64,000 bases of DNA from Actinernus sp. WN-2022 (Eukaryota > Cnidaria > Anthozoa > Actiniaria > Actinernidae). Numbering within the stretch: position 1 is the stretch's first letter; each line of letters opens with the position of its first letter. The notes below the pieces were generated by a model. The model ran no database searches, was not told the origin of the DNA, and saw nothing but the letters and a program-made list of their open reading frames with translations. A program made the position numbers and the translations under genes. The stretch lies in the NCBI GenBank assembly GCA_030867875.1, contig JAOWCC010001600.1, positions 1 to 64,000 of the forward strand, given 5' to 3'. Shown here in pieces: positions 38,125 through 50,321 of this stretch.

Positions 38125-38201
38125 CGGATATTATTAATTTATTAGCTTGTTCTGACCGTATGATATACGGTCAGAACAAGCTAATACATTAATAATATCC
38201 G
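38125..38201. repeat. 77-bp near-perfect hairpin in each array unit
   Basis: Arms of 37 bp (38125-38161 and 38165-38201) pair with one mismatch around a 3-base loop GAT; the inner part includes TTAGCTTGTTCTGACCGTAT. Further copies start at 39575, 41025, 42475, 43925, 45375, 46825 and 48275. In RNA it would form a long continuous stem like a precursor for small RNAs; in DNA it could extrude as a cruciform or be a tiny palindromic MITE. No poly-T tract or other terminator context adjoins it. Confidence 0.9.
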
Positions 38202-38596
38202 CTGCGCCTAGAGGGGAGGGGACTTTTTTTGTGCGTAGAAATGAAGATAGAATATTAAAAAAGTCGCTTTCAAATGTAGAAAGTAATGATAATAAATTAA
38301 TGATCTTGAGCAATTGGTTAGCAAATATGATTGTCAGAACTGTACTTGAATTTTAGTGAGAGATAATGTACAATGTAAATATTTATCTTTTTTAGTCCAG
38401 TCAATCTGTGGTTTGAGTTCAAACTAATTGCAACAGAATTTATTTCACTGCTAAAAGAAGTTTTAAGGTGACCTTAGTAACATACTAAAAATCACAAAAA
38501 ATCCCTTCGGTGGAATATTCCGAAATTTAGCGATAAACATTTCAAACTTTTACCACAGGGTACCCGCGTCGAGTAGAATCAAATAAACGGTAAAAA

Positions 38597-38803
38597 TTAA
38601 CGAAAATGCGTTCTTTTAGTGTGGCCGCAAAGTTCGCGAATTTCAGCTTTGTATGCCTCTCGTGAGAGGTGAACGCTCCTTGCTTCCGTGTCGTTTAAAA
38701 GTGATTCGAGAGAGGATTGCAGAGTTGTTGGCACTTTCTCGCCGTCGTAGATCTCCACTCGAAAGGGACAAAAGGCCGATCGATTGACAAATTCCTTCGC
38801 CAT
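38597..38803 (-). pseudogene. Truncated copy 1 of the 254-aa ORF (68 codons)
   Basis: Starts with the same ATG and follows the intact protein up to CGHT (residue 62). It then crosses the unit junction into six new residues (KRTHFR) and a stop provided by the end of the preceding unit. The upstream promoter elements are intact, so a short product could be made. Residue 10 is Ala. Confidence 0.85.
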
Positions 38804-40046
38804 CACCGTGAGTTTGCGTGTGAAAATGTAGCAAAGTCTTAGACCTTATAAAGCTCAATTTCCCATTAGTTTGCTAAACTGAGAAACAAATGAAAAACAA
38901 AATAGATTGCGTCAAAGCTGGGAACGATTCTGCTATTGGCCAATATATGAAAGATTGACACCTGTCAATAATGTGCAGTGTTAAAGGTGGCTAGTCTTTA
39001 TAATCAGCTTCGACGGCGGAACTTCGAGCAAGCTATTAGGTGCGTGTAAAGCTTAAAAGTTGGATTGGTTTTACCACAGTTCGAATGTAAGGCTCAAAAG
39101 AATTTGTGTAAAAGAACTGGAAATAGTCTTTGCATTATTTCGTGATTCCAACTTGAAATTAACCTCACTAAAGTCTTCGAAATGACTTGACTGTGCAAGT
39201 TTGCAAACGGATGTCGTTCATTCAATTCTTTCAACTGAACTCAAATATTTTCTTTGATAATACTGCGGATTCTATGTGAACCTATGTGAAGAATTTCGTT
39301 TCCTATATTTCACACAGAGCAAGTTCCCTACGCGCTCAGTGTGTGTTGTAATTGGGTTTCAAACTGTTTCATCCTTTCTTACTGCCCTGCTAGACAAAGA
39401 TTCCTTTCTTATCAAGACAAATGTTGTTGTTTTTCGATTCAAAGGCTATTTCTGCTCGGATTCTTTTTGTCAACACGAGCTGAACACATACTTGATGACA
39501 ATTGCTTCCCCTATTTACGCACAAAAGAAGTTTCTATAACGCGCTTAGTGCGTGTTTAATTTTCATCCTTCAAACGGATATTATTAATTTATTAGCTTGT
39601 TCTGACCGTATGATATACGGTCAGAACAAGCTAATACATTAATAATATCCGCTGCGCCTAGAGGGGAGGGGACTTTTTTTGTGCGTAGAAATGAAGATAG
39701 AATATTAAAAAAGTCGCTTTCAAATGTAGAAAGTAATGATAATAAATTAATGATCTTGAGCAATTGGTTAGCAAATATGATTGTCAGAACTGTACTTGAA
39801 TTTTAGTGAGAGATAATGTACAATGTAAATATTTATCTTTTTTAGTCCAGTCAATCTGTGGTTTGAGTTCAAACTAATTGCAACAGAATTTATTTCACTG
39901 CTAAAAGAAGTTTTAAGGTGACCTTAGTAACATACTAAAAATCACAAAAAATCCCTTCGGTGGAATATTCCGAAATTTAGCGATAAACATTTCAAACTTT
40001 TACCACAGGGTACCCGCGTCGAGTAGAATCAAATAAACGGTAAAAA

Positions 40047-40253
40047 TTAACGAAAATGCGTTCTTTTAGTGTGGCCGCAAAGTTCGCGAATTTCAGCTTT
40101 GTATGCCTCTCGTGAGAGGTGAACGCTCCTTGCTTCCGTGTCGTTTAAAAGTGATTCGAGAGAGGATTGCAGAGTTGTTGGCACTTTCTCGCCGTCGTAG
40201 ATCTCCACTCGAAAGGGACAAAAGGCCGATCGATTGACAAATTCCTTCGCCAT
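40047..40253 (-). pseudogene. Truncated copy 2
   Basis: Identical in translation to copy 1. Variable base of its unit (39796 lies in the preceding unit; 41246 in its own) is T. Confidence 0.85.
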
Positions 40254-41496
40254 CACCGTGAGTTTGCGTGTGAAAATGTAGCAAAGTCTTAGACCTTATA
40301 AAGCTCAATTTCCCATTAGTTTGCTAAACTGAGAAACAAATGAAAAACAAAATAGATTGCGTCAAAGCTGGGAACGATTCTGCTATTGGCCAATATATGA
40401 AAGATTGACACCTGTCAATAATGTGCAGTGTTAAAGGTGGCTAGTCTTTATAATCAGCTTCGACGGCGGAACTTCGAGCAAGCTATTAGGTGCGTGTAAA
40501 GCTTAAAAGTTGGATTGGTTTTACCACAGTTCGAATGTAAGGCTCAAAAGAATTTGTGTAAAAGAACTGGAAATAGTCTTTGCATTATTTCGTGATTCCA
40601 ACTTGAAATTAACCTCACTAAAGTCTTCGAAATGACTTGACTGTGCAAGTTTGCAAACGGATGTCGTTCATTCAATTCTTTCAACTGAACTCAAATATTT
40701 TCTTTGATAATACTGCGGATTCTATGTGAACCTATGTGAAGAATTTCGTTTCCTATATTTCACACAGAGCAAGTTCCCTACGCGCTCAGTGTGTGTTGTA
40801 ATTGGGTTTCAAACTGTTTCATCCTTTCTTACTGCCCTGCTAGACAAAGATTCCTTTCTTATCAAGACAAATGTTGTTGTTTTTCGATTCAAAGGCTATT
40901 TCTGCTCGGATTCTTTTTGTCAACACGAGCTGAACACATACTTGATGACAATTGCTTCCCCTATTTACGCACAAAAGAAGTTTCTATAACGCGCTTAGTG
41001 CGTGTTTAATTTTCATCCTTCAAACGGATATTATTAATTTATTAGCTTGTTCTGACCGTATGATATACGGTCAGAACAAGCTAATACATTAATAATATCC
41101 GCTGCGCCTAGAGGGGAGGGGACTTTTTTTGTGCGTAGAAATGAAGATAGAATATTAAAAAAGTCGCTTTCAAATGTAGAAAGTAATGATAATAAATTAA
41201 TGATCTTGAGCAATTGGTTAGCAAATATGATTGTCAGAACTGTACTTGAATTTTAGTGAGAGATAATGTACAATGTAAATATTTATCTTTTTTAGTCCAG
41301 TCAATCTGTGGTTTGAGTTCAAACTAATTGCAACAGAATTTATTTCACTGCTAAAAGAAGTTTTAAGGTGACCTTAGTAACATACTAAAAATCACAAAAA
41401 ATCCCTTCGGTGGAATATTCCGAAATTTAGCGATAAACATTTCAAACTTTTACCACAGGGTACCCGCGTCGAGTAGAATCAAATAAACGGTAAAAA

Positions 41497-41703
41497 TTAA
41501 CGAAAATGCGTTCTTTTAGTGTGGCCGCAAAGTTCGCGAATTTCAGCTTTGTATGCCTCTCGTGAGAGGTGAACGCTCCTTGCTTCCGTGTCGTTTAAAA
41601 GTGATTCGAGAGAGGATTGCAGAGTTGTTGGCACTTTCTCGCCGTCGTAGATCTCCACTCGAAAGGGACAAAAGGCCGATCGATTGACAAATTCCTTCGC
41701 CAT
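41497..41703 (-). pseudogene. Truncated copy 3
   Basis: Identical in translation to copy 1. Its unit carries C at the variable base 42696. Confidence 0.85.
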
Positions 41704-42946
41704 CACCGTGAGTTTGCGTGTGAAAATGTAGCAAAGTCTTAGACCTTATAAAGCTCAATTTCCCATTAGTTTGCTAAACTGAGAAACAAATGAAAAACAA
41801 AATAGATTGCGTCAAAGCTGGGAACGATTCTGCTATTGGCCAATATATGAAAGATTGACACCTGTCAATAATGTGCAGTGTTAAAGGTGGCTAGTCTTTA
41901 TAATCAGCTTCGACGGCGGAACTTCGAGCAAGCTATTAGGTGCGTGTAAAGCTTAAAAGTTGGATTGGTTTTACCACAGTTCGAATGTAAGGCTCAAAAG
42001 AATTTGTGTAAAAGAACTGGAAATAGTCTTTGCATTATTTCGTGATTCCAACTTGAAATTAACCTCACTAAAGTCTTCGAAATGACTTGACTGTGCAAGT
42101 TTGCAAACGGATGTCGTTCATTCAATTCTTTCAACTGAACTCAAATATTTTCTTTGATAATACTGCGGATTCTATGTGAACCTATGTGAAGAATTTCGTT
42201 TCCTATATTTCACACAGAGCAAGTTCCCTACGCGCTCAGTGTGTGTTGTAATTGGGTTTCAAACTGTTTCATCCTTTCTTACTGCCCTGCTAGACAAAGA
42301 TTCCTTTCTTATCAAGACAAATGTTGTTGTTTTTCGATTCAAAGGCTATTTCTGCTCGGATTCTTTTTGTCAACACGAGCTGAACACATACTTGATGACA
42401 ATTGCTTCCCCTATTTACGCACAAAAGAAGTTTCTATAACGCGCTTAGTGCGTGTTTAATTTTCATCCTTCAAACGGATATTATTAATTTATTAGCTTGT
42501 TCTGACCGTATGATATACGGTCAGAACAAGCTAATACATTAATAATATCCGCTGCGCCTAGAGGGGAGGGGACTTTTTTTGTGCGTAGAAATGAAGATAG
42601 AATATTAAAAAAGTCGCTTTCAAATGTAGAAAGTAATGATAATAAATTAATGATCTTGAGCAATTGGTTAGCAAATATGATTGTCAGAACTGTACCTGAA
42701 TTTTAGTGAGAGATAATGTACAATGTAAATATTTATCTTTTTTAGTCCAGTCAATCTGTGGTTTGAGTTCAAACTAATTGCAACAGAATTTATTTCACTG
42801 CTAAAAGAAGTTTTAAGGTGACCTTAGTAACATACTAAAAATCACAAAAAATCCCTTCGGTGGAATATTCCGAAATTTAGCGATAAACATTTCAAACTTT
42901 TACCACAGGGTACCCGCGTCGAGTAGAATCAAATAAACGGTAAAAA

Positions 42947-43153
42947 TTAACGAAAATGCGTTCTTTTAGTGTGGCCGCAAAGTTCGCGAATTTCAGCTTT
43001 GTATGCCTCTCGTGAGAGGTGAACGCTCCTTGCTTCCGTGTCGTTTAAAAGTGATTCGAGAGAGGATTGCAGAGTTGTTGGCACTTTCTCGCCGTCGTAG
43101 ATCTCCACTCGAAAGGGACAAAAGGCCGATCGATTGACAAATTCCTTCGCCAT
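42947..43153 (-). pseudogene. Truncated copy 4
   Basis: Identical in translation to copy 1. Its unit carries T at 44146. Confidence 0.85.
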
Positions 43154-44396
43154 CACCGTGAGTTTGCGTGTGAAAATGTAGCAAAGTCTTAGACCTTATA
43201 AAGCTCAATTTCCCATTAGTTTGCTAAACTGAGAAACAAATGAAAAACAAAATAGATTGCGTCAAAGCTGGGAACGATTCTGCTATTGGCCAATATATGA
43301 AAGATTGACACCTGTCAATAATGTGCAGTGTTAAAGGTGGCTAGTCTTTATAATCAGCTTCGACGGCGGAACTTCGAGCAAGCTATTAGGTGCGTGTAAA
43401 GCTTAAAAGTTGGATTGGTTTTACCACAGTTCGAATGTAAGGCTCAAAAGAATTTGTGTAAAAGAACTGGAAATAGTCTTTGCATTATTTCGTGATTCCA
43501 ACTTGAAATTAACCTCACTAAAGTCTTCGAAATGACTTGACTGTGCAAGTTTGCAAACGGATGTCGTTCATTCAATTCTTTCAACTGAACTCAAATATTT
43601 TCTTTGATAATACTGCGGATTCTATGTGAACCTATGTGAAGAATTTCGTTTCCTATATTTCACACAGAGCAAGTTCCCTACGCGCTCAGTGTGTGTTGTA
43701 ATTGGGTTTCAAACTGTTTCATCCTTTCTTACTGCCCTGCTAGACAAAGATTCCTTTCTTATCAAGACAAATGTTGTTGTTTTTCGATTCAAAGGCTATT
43801 TCTGCTCGGATTCTTTTTGTCAACACGAGCTGAACACATACTTGATGACAATTGCTTCCCCTATTTACGCACAAAAGAAGTTTCTATAACGCGCTTAGTG
43901 CGTGTTTAATTTTCATCCTTCAAACGGATATTATTAATTTATTAGCTTGTTCTGACCGTATGATATACGGTCAGAACAAGCTAATACATTAATAATATCC
44001 GCTGCGCCTAGAGGGGAGGGGACTTTTTTTGTGCGTAGAAATGAAGATAGAATATTAAAAAAGTCGCTTTCAAATGTAGAAAGTAATGATAATAAATTAA
44101 TGATCTTGAGCAATTGGTTAGCAAATATGATTGTCAGAACTGTACTTGAATTTTAGTGAGAGATAATGTACAATGTAAATATTTATCTTTTTTAGTCCAG
44201 TCAATCTGTGGTTTGAGTTCAAACTAATTGCAACAGAATTTATTTCACTGCTAAAAGAAGTTTTAAGGTGACCTTAGTAACATACTAAAAATCACAAAAA
44301 ATCCCTTCGGTGGAATATTCCGAAATTTAGCGATAAACATTTCAAACTTTTACCACAGGGTACCCGCGTCGAGTAGAATCAAATAAACGGTAAAAA

Positions 44397-44603
44397 TTAA
44401 CGAAAATGCGTTCTTTTAGTGTGGCCGCAAAGTTCGCGAATTTCAGCTTTGTATGCCTCTCGTGAGAGGTGAACGCTCCTTGCTTCCGTGTCGTTTAAAA
44501 GTGATTCGAGAGAGGATTGCAGAGTTGTTGGCACTTTCTCGCCGTCGTAGATCTCCACTCGAAAGGGACAAAAGGCCGATCGATTGACAAATTCCTTCGC
44601 CAT
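44397..44603 (-). pseudogene. Truncated copy 5
   Basis: Identical in translation to copy 1. Its unit carries C at 45596. Confidence 0.85.
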
Positions 44604-45846
44604 CACCGTGAGTTTGCGTGTGAAAATGTAGCAAAGTCTTAGACCTTATAAAGCTCAATTTCCCATTAGTTTGCTAAACTGAGAAACAAATGAAAAACAA
44701 AATAGATTGCGTCAAAGCTGGGAACGATTCTGCTATTGGCCAATATATGAAAGATTGACACCTGTCAATAATGTGCAGTGTTAAAGGTGGCTAGTCTTTA
44801 TAATCAGCTTCGACGGCGGAACTTCGAGCAAGCTATTAGGTGCGTGTAAAGCTTAAAAGTTGGATTGGTTTTACCACAGTTCGAATGTAAGGCTCAAAAG
44901 AATTTGTGTAAAAGAACTGGAAATAGTCTTTGCATTATTTCGTGATTCCAACTTGAAATTAACCTCACTAAAGTCTTCGAAATGACTTGACTGTGCAAGT
45001 TTGCAAACGGATGTCGTTCATTCAATTCTTTCAACTGAACTCAAATATTTTCTTTGATAATACTGCGGATTCTATGTGAACCTATGTGAAGAATTTCGTT
45101 TCCTATATTTCACACAGAGCAAGTTCCCTACGCGCTCAGTGTGTGTTGTAATTGGGTTTCAAACTGTTTCATCCTTTCTTACTGCCCTGCTAGACAAAGA
45201 TTCCTTTCTTATCAAGACAAATGTTGTTGTTTTTCGATTCAAAGGCTATTTCTGCTCGGATTCTTTTTGTCAACACGAGCTGAACACATACTTGATGACA
45301 ATTGCTTCCCCTATTTACGCACAAAAGAAGTTTCTATAACGCGCTTAGTGCGTGTTTAATTTTCATCCTTCAAACGGATATTATTAATTTATTAGCTTGT
45401 TCTGACCGTATGATATACGGTCAGAACAAGCTAATACATTAATAATATCCGCTGCGCCTAGAGGGGAGGGGACTTTTTTTGTGCGTAGAAATGAAGATAG
45501 AATATTAAAAAAGTCGCTTTCAAATGTAGAAAGTAATGATAATAAATTAATGATCTTGAGCAATTGGTTAGCAAATATGATTGTCAGAACTGTACCTGAA
45601 TTTTAGTGAGAGATAATGTACAATGTAAATATTTATCTTTTTTAGTCCAGTCAATCTGTGGTTTGAGTTCAAACTAATTGCAACAGAATTTATTTCACTG
45701 CTAAAAGAAGTTTTAAGGTGACCTTAGTAACATACTAAAAATCACAAAAAATCCCTTCGGTGGAATATTCCGAAATTTAGCGATAAACATTTCAAACTTT
45801 TACCACAGGGTACCCGCGTCGAGTAGAATCAAATAAACGGTAAAAA

Positions 45847-46053
45847 TTAACGAAAATGCGTTCTTTTAGTGTGGCCGCAAAGTTCGCGAATTTCAGCTTT
45901 GTATGCCTCTCGTGAGAGGTGAACGCTCCTTGCTTCCGTGTCGTTTAAAAGTGATTCGAGAGAGGATTGCAGAGTTGTTGGCACTTTCTCGCCGTCGTAG
46001 ATCTCCACTCGAAAGGGACAAAAGGCCGATCGATTGACAAATTCCTTCGCCAT
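45847..46053 (-). pseudogene. Truncated copy 6
   Basis: Identical in translation to copy 1. Its unit carries T at 47046. Confidence 0.85.
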
Positions 46054-47296
46054 CACCGTGAGTTTGCGTGTGAAAATGTAGCAAAGTCTTAGACCTTATA
46101 AAGCTCAATTTCCCATTAGTTTGCTAAACTGAGAAACAAATGAAAAACAAAATAGATTGCGTCAAAGCTGGGAACGATTCTGCTATTGGCCAATATATGA
46201 AAGATTGACACCTGTCAATAATGTGCAGTGTTAAAGGTGGCTAGTCTTTATAATCAGCTTCGACGGCGGAACTTCGAGCAAGCTATTAGGTGCGTGTAAA
46301 GCTTAAAAGTTGGATTGGTTTTACCACAGTTCGAATGTAAGGCTCAAAAGAATTTGTGTAAAAGAACTGGAAATAGTCTTTGCATTATTTCGTGATTCCA
46401 ACTTGAAATTAACCTCACTAAAGTCTTCGAAATGACTTGACTGTGCAAGTTTGCAAACGGATGTCGTTCATTCAATTCTTTCAACTGAACTCAAATATTT
46501 TCTTTGATAATACTGCGGATTCTATGTGAACCTATGTGAAGAATTTCGTTTCCTATATTTCACACAGAGCAAGTTCCCTACGCGCTCAGTGTGTGTTGTA
46601 ATTGGGTTTCAAACTGTTTCATCCTTTCTTACTGCCCTGCTAGACAAAGATTCCTTTCTTATCAAGACAAATGTTGTTGTTTTTCGATTCAAAGGCTATT
46701 TCTGCTCGGATTCTTTTTGTCAACACGAGCTGAACACATACTTGATGACAATTGCTTCCCCTATTTACGCACAAAAGAAGTTTCTATAACGCGCTTAGTG
46801 CGTGTTTAATTTTCATCCTTCAAACGGATATTATTAATTTATTAGCTTGTTCTGACCGTATGATATACGGTCAGAACAAGCTAATACATTAATAATATCC
46901 GCTGCGCCTAGAGGGGAGGGGACTTTTTTTGTGCGTAGAAATGAAGATAGAATATTAAAAAAGTCGCTTTCAAATGTAGAAAGTAATGATAATAAATTAA
47001 TGATCTTGAGCAATTGGTTAGCAAATATGATTGTCAGAACTGTACTTGAATTTTAGTGAGAGATAATGTACAATGTAAATATTTATCTTTTTTAGTCCAG
47101 TCAATCTGTGGTTTGAGTTCAAACTAATTGCAACAGAATTTATTTCACTGCTAAAAGAAGTTTTAAGGTGACCTTAGTAACATACTAAAAATCACAAAAA
47201 ATCCCTTCGGTGGAATATTCCGAAATTTAGCGATAAACATTTCAAACTTTTACCACAGGGTACCCGCGTCGAGTAGAATCAAATAAACGGTAAAAA

Positions 47297-47503
47297 TTAA
47301 CGAAAATGCGTTCTTTTAGTGTGGCCGCAAAGTTCGCGAATTTCAGCTTTGTATGCCTCTCGTGAGAGGTGAACGCTCCTTGCTTCCGTGTCGTTTAAAA
47401 GTGATTCGAGAGAGGATTGCAGAGTTGTTGGCACTTTCTCGCCGTCGTAGATCTCCACTCGAAAGGGACAAAAGGCCGATCGATTGACAAATTCCTTCGC
47501 CAT
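47297..47503 (-). pseudogene. Truncated copy 7
   Basis: Identical in translation to copy 1. Its unit carries C at 48496. It is the last copy before the array ends at 48766. Confidence 0.85.
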
Positions 47504-48766
47504 CACCGTGAGTTTGCGTGTGAAAATGTAGCAAAGTCTTAGACCTTATAAAGCTCAATTTCCCATTAGTTTGCTAAACTGAGAAACAAATGAAAAACAA
47601 AATAGATTGCGTCAAAGCTGGGAACGATTCTGCTATTGGCCAATATATGAAAGATTGACACCTGTCAATAATGTGCAGTGTTAAAGGTGGCTAGTCTTTA
47701 TAATCAGCTTCGACGGCGGAACTTCGAGCAAGCTATTAGGTGCGTGTAAAGCTTAAAAGTTGGATTGGTTTTACCACAGTTCGAATGTAAGGCTCAAAAG
47801 AATTTGTGTAAAAGAACTGGAAATAGTCTTTGCATTATTTCGTGATTCCAACTTGAAATTAACCTCACTAAAGTCTTCGAAATGACTTGACTGTGCAAGT
47901 TTGCAAACGGATGTCGTTCATTCAATTCTTTCAACTGAACTCAAATATTTTCTTTGATAATACTGCGGATTCTATGTGAACCTATGTGAAGAATTTCGTT
48001 TCCTATATTTCACACAGAGCAAGTTCCCTACGCGCTCAGTGTGTGTTGTAATTGGGTTTCAAACTGTTTCATCCTTTCTTACTGCCCTGCTAGACAAAGA
48101 TTCCTTTCTTATCAAGACAAATGTTGTTGTTTTTCGATTCAAAGGCTATTTCTGCTCGGATTCTTTTTGTCAACACGAGCTGAACACATACTTGATGACA
48201 ATTGCTTCCCCTATTTACGCACAAAAGAAGTTTCTATAACGCGCTTAGTGCGTGTTTAATTTTCATCCTTCAAACGGATATTATTAATTTATTAGCTTGT
48301 TCTGACCGTATGATATACGGTCAGAACAAGCTAATACATTAATAATATCCGCTGCGCCTAGAGGGGAGGGGACTTTTTTTGTGCGTAGAAATGAAGATAG
48401 AATATTAAAAAAGTCGCTTTCAAATGTAGAAAGTAATGATAATAAATTAATGATCTTGAGCAATTGGTTAGCAAATATGATTGTCAGAACTGTACCTGAA
48501 TTTTAGTGAGAGATAATGTACAATGTAAATATTTATCTTTTTTAGTCCAGTCAATCTGTGGTTTGAGTTCAAACTAATTGCAACAGAATTTATTTCACTG
48601 CTAAAAGAAGTTTTAAGGTGACCTTAGTAACATACTAAAAATCACAAAAAATCCCTTCGGTGGAATATTCCGAAATTTAGCGATAAACATTTCAAACTTT
48701 TACCACAGGGTACCCGCGTCGAGTAGAATCAAATAAACGGTAAAAATTAACGAAAATGCGTTCTTT

Positions 48767-49377
48767 TTCACAGTTTTCATGTTCAACACCTAAAAAATAA
48801 TAGAATTCATGTTAAAGATATTTGGAACAACGTTTCACAGCCGAAAAATAAAGCAAATTGCCTTTTTTGTATACCACAGGGTACCCGCGTCGAGAATGTT
48901 TCACTTTTTTTACAGAATCAAAATTAAACACTTTCTCTTTGTGATTTTGTTTCGTTTTTCAATTTATAAGCCCTATCAAGGAGTAAAATAGATAAATAGA
49001 CGTAGAAATAAATAAATAAACAACATTGCTTTCAGTTTTGGGGTGACTCTTGATTTATTATCTAAACTGAGCTCTGTAGCAAGAGGATCGCAGAGGGGAA
49101 CCTGATAAATGCTAAACAAATGTTTCCTTTGAGAACAATGGAAATCAGTTCCAGATTCTAGAATGACCGGTTGGATTGTCTAATCCCATTGGCTTTTTTT
49201 TTTACTGTTGAAATTTCATTAGAAATTCAATAACATGGCTTCAATAACGTGGCTGTTCTGCCACTATTATGCATAAGACACGTGAATTTCACATTTATTA
49301 ACGCAAATTATATACAGATTATGTAAATAGCTAGTGTGTTCTCGGTATTCAAGGTGTATCTTGTTATTGTGTAACAT
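48767..49377. other. Non-coding flank of the array with an extra copy of a 22-bp motif
   Basis: The motif running from ACCACAGGG through TACCCGCGTCGAG, present once per array unit (first at 38552-38573), recurs here at about 48873-48894 outside the array. The rest is AT-rich DNA without supported features. Confidence 0.6.
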
Positions 49378-49500
49378 TTAGCAGTGAAATAAATTATGTT
49401 GCAATTAGTTTGAACTGGACCCTAAAATTTTCGTAGATTGACTGGACTATTTAGCCTTTTTGATATTTAGTATTTTAATCAACATTGTAAATAGCTATCA
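49378..49500. repeat. Inverted, diverged copy of an array segment
   Basis: TAGCAGTGAAATAAATT, GTTGCAATTAGTTTGAACT and GATTGACTGGACTA are the reverse complement, in order, of the array segment at 38393-38456. About 25 extra bases lie in the middle. Weaker similarity continues to about 49500 (CATTGTAAAT). The source sequence of the array therefore also exists outside it in the opposite orientation, perhaps because both are copies of one dispersed repeat. Confidence 0.65.
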
Positions 49501-49657
49501 TCTTAGATAAATAATTCATTGGGGCCGGGGGTTAAGTAGTGGATTTCATAGTTTTAATTTCTGTATTTCTGTATTTATTTATATATAGTTTCCTCGTTTA
49601 GTGGGAAACTGCTCTCGATTCTGACACTGAAATAAAATTATTATTATTATTATTATG
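49501..49657 (+). mobile_element. 3' end of a CR1/L2-like non-LTR retrotransposon
   Basis: Untranslated-type sequence ending CTGACACTGAAATAAAATT followed by an ATT microsatellite (49638-49656). The form, a short conserved 3' end followed by simple repeats, is usual for truncated CR1/L2-clade retrotransposons. No reverse transcriptase frame is present. The family is inferred from the tail only. Confidence 0.45.
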
Positions 49658-50171
49658 CTTTTATGTGATCGCTTTGACTAGACCGTCGATTTTTCTTTTT
49701 TCTTCATCCTATTCGTTTGTTCTTTTTCTAACAAAACTGATAACAGAGAAAGAGAGGTGCATGGTCGTGGTGTAGTTGTGAAAATTTAATTTCTTCATTT
49801 CCCTTGTCATATATTATAAATTTAACCATCCCTAATTAACCTTAAGGTATATATTACAAAACCCCGCAAAGTAACTGTAACTGGTTTTATTTACCTGCCA
49901 AAAATGGATCACAGCTCTAATTTCAGAAACGTGGAATCTGTAATTGTTTGCCGGAAGCTTTTATGTAATTGTAATTGATATTAAAAGTGTATCTCAATAA
50001 AAATATGTTACCATCGCTGTTGTAGAATATTGTATTATTTTTTTGTCAGGGGGTGGCCAGTTAATCAAAATACTAATTCCATAGCTTCATGCGGTGATGC
50101 CACGTACATGTTTATCAGTTATTTATGGGCCAGTAAATGATCTGAAGTTTTTGTGTTCTGTGCCTCCACAT
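49658..50171. other. Non-coding interval
   Basis: AT-rich sequence without supported genes or repeats. Confidence 0.4.
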
Positions 50172-50173
50172 TA

Positions 50174-50319
50174 CCCTGGATGCCAGAGGTTCTACTGCCC
50201 TCTCTAAGCCAAAGTTTAGGCGCAAAGCGGCGAGGAGCGAAGGGACAAGACGGCGGGCATCTCTTAGCTTCTCGCTGACTTCGGCTAAGAGAGGGCATTA
50301 GAACCTCTGGCAATCAGGG
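50174..50319. mobile_element. 146-bp MITE with CCCTGG.TGCCAGAGGTTCT termini and TA target
   Basis: The left end (CCCTGGATGCCAGAGGTTCT) and inverted right end (CCCTGATTGCCAGAGGTTCT) match over about 36 bp with few differences and continue into CCCTCTCTAAGCC. The element is flanked by TA on each side (50172-50173 and 50320-50321), as for Tc1/mariner-type insertions. No coding capacity. Confidence 0.75.
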
Positions 50320-50321
50320 TA

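Larger units (their letters stand above)
37180..48766. repeat. Tandem array of eight 1450-bp units carrying a gene 5' end
   Basis: Units start at 37180, 38617, 40067, 41517, 42967, 44417, 45867 and 47317. The first is 1437 bp because it lacks a 13-bp segment near 37465; the others are 1450 bp. Each unit holds, on the minus strand, the first 62 codons, leader and promoter of the 254-aa ORF, followed by about 650 bp of AT-rich DNA, a 77-bp hairpin and more non-coding DNA. I found one base that varies among units: position 38346 and equivalents read T T T C T C T C. The left end of the array lies within the coding region of the intact gene. Confidence 0.96.

Noticed and set aside
37826..48259. 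Plus-strand ORFs of 87 and 72 aa repeated in the 1450-bp array
   Set aside because: Two overlapping frames over the same non-coding DNA, opposite to the promoter-bearing strand, with no recognisable features. Their conservation only reflects recent array expansion.
50119..50313. 64-aa minus-strand ORF
   Set aside because: It is the interior of a TA-target MITE with inverted ends.
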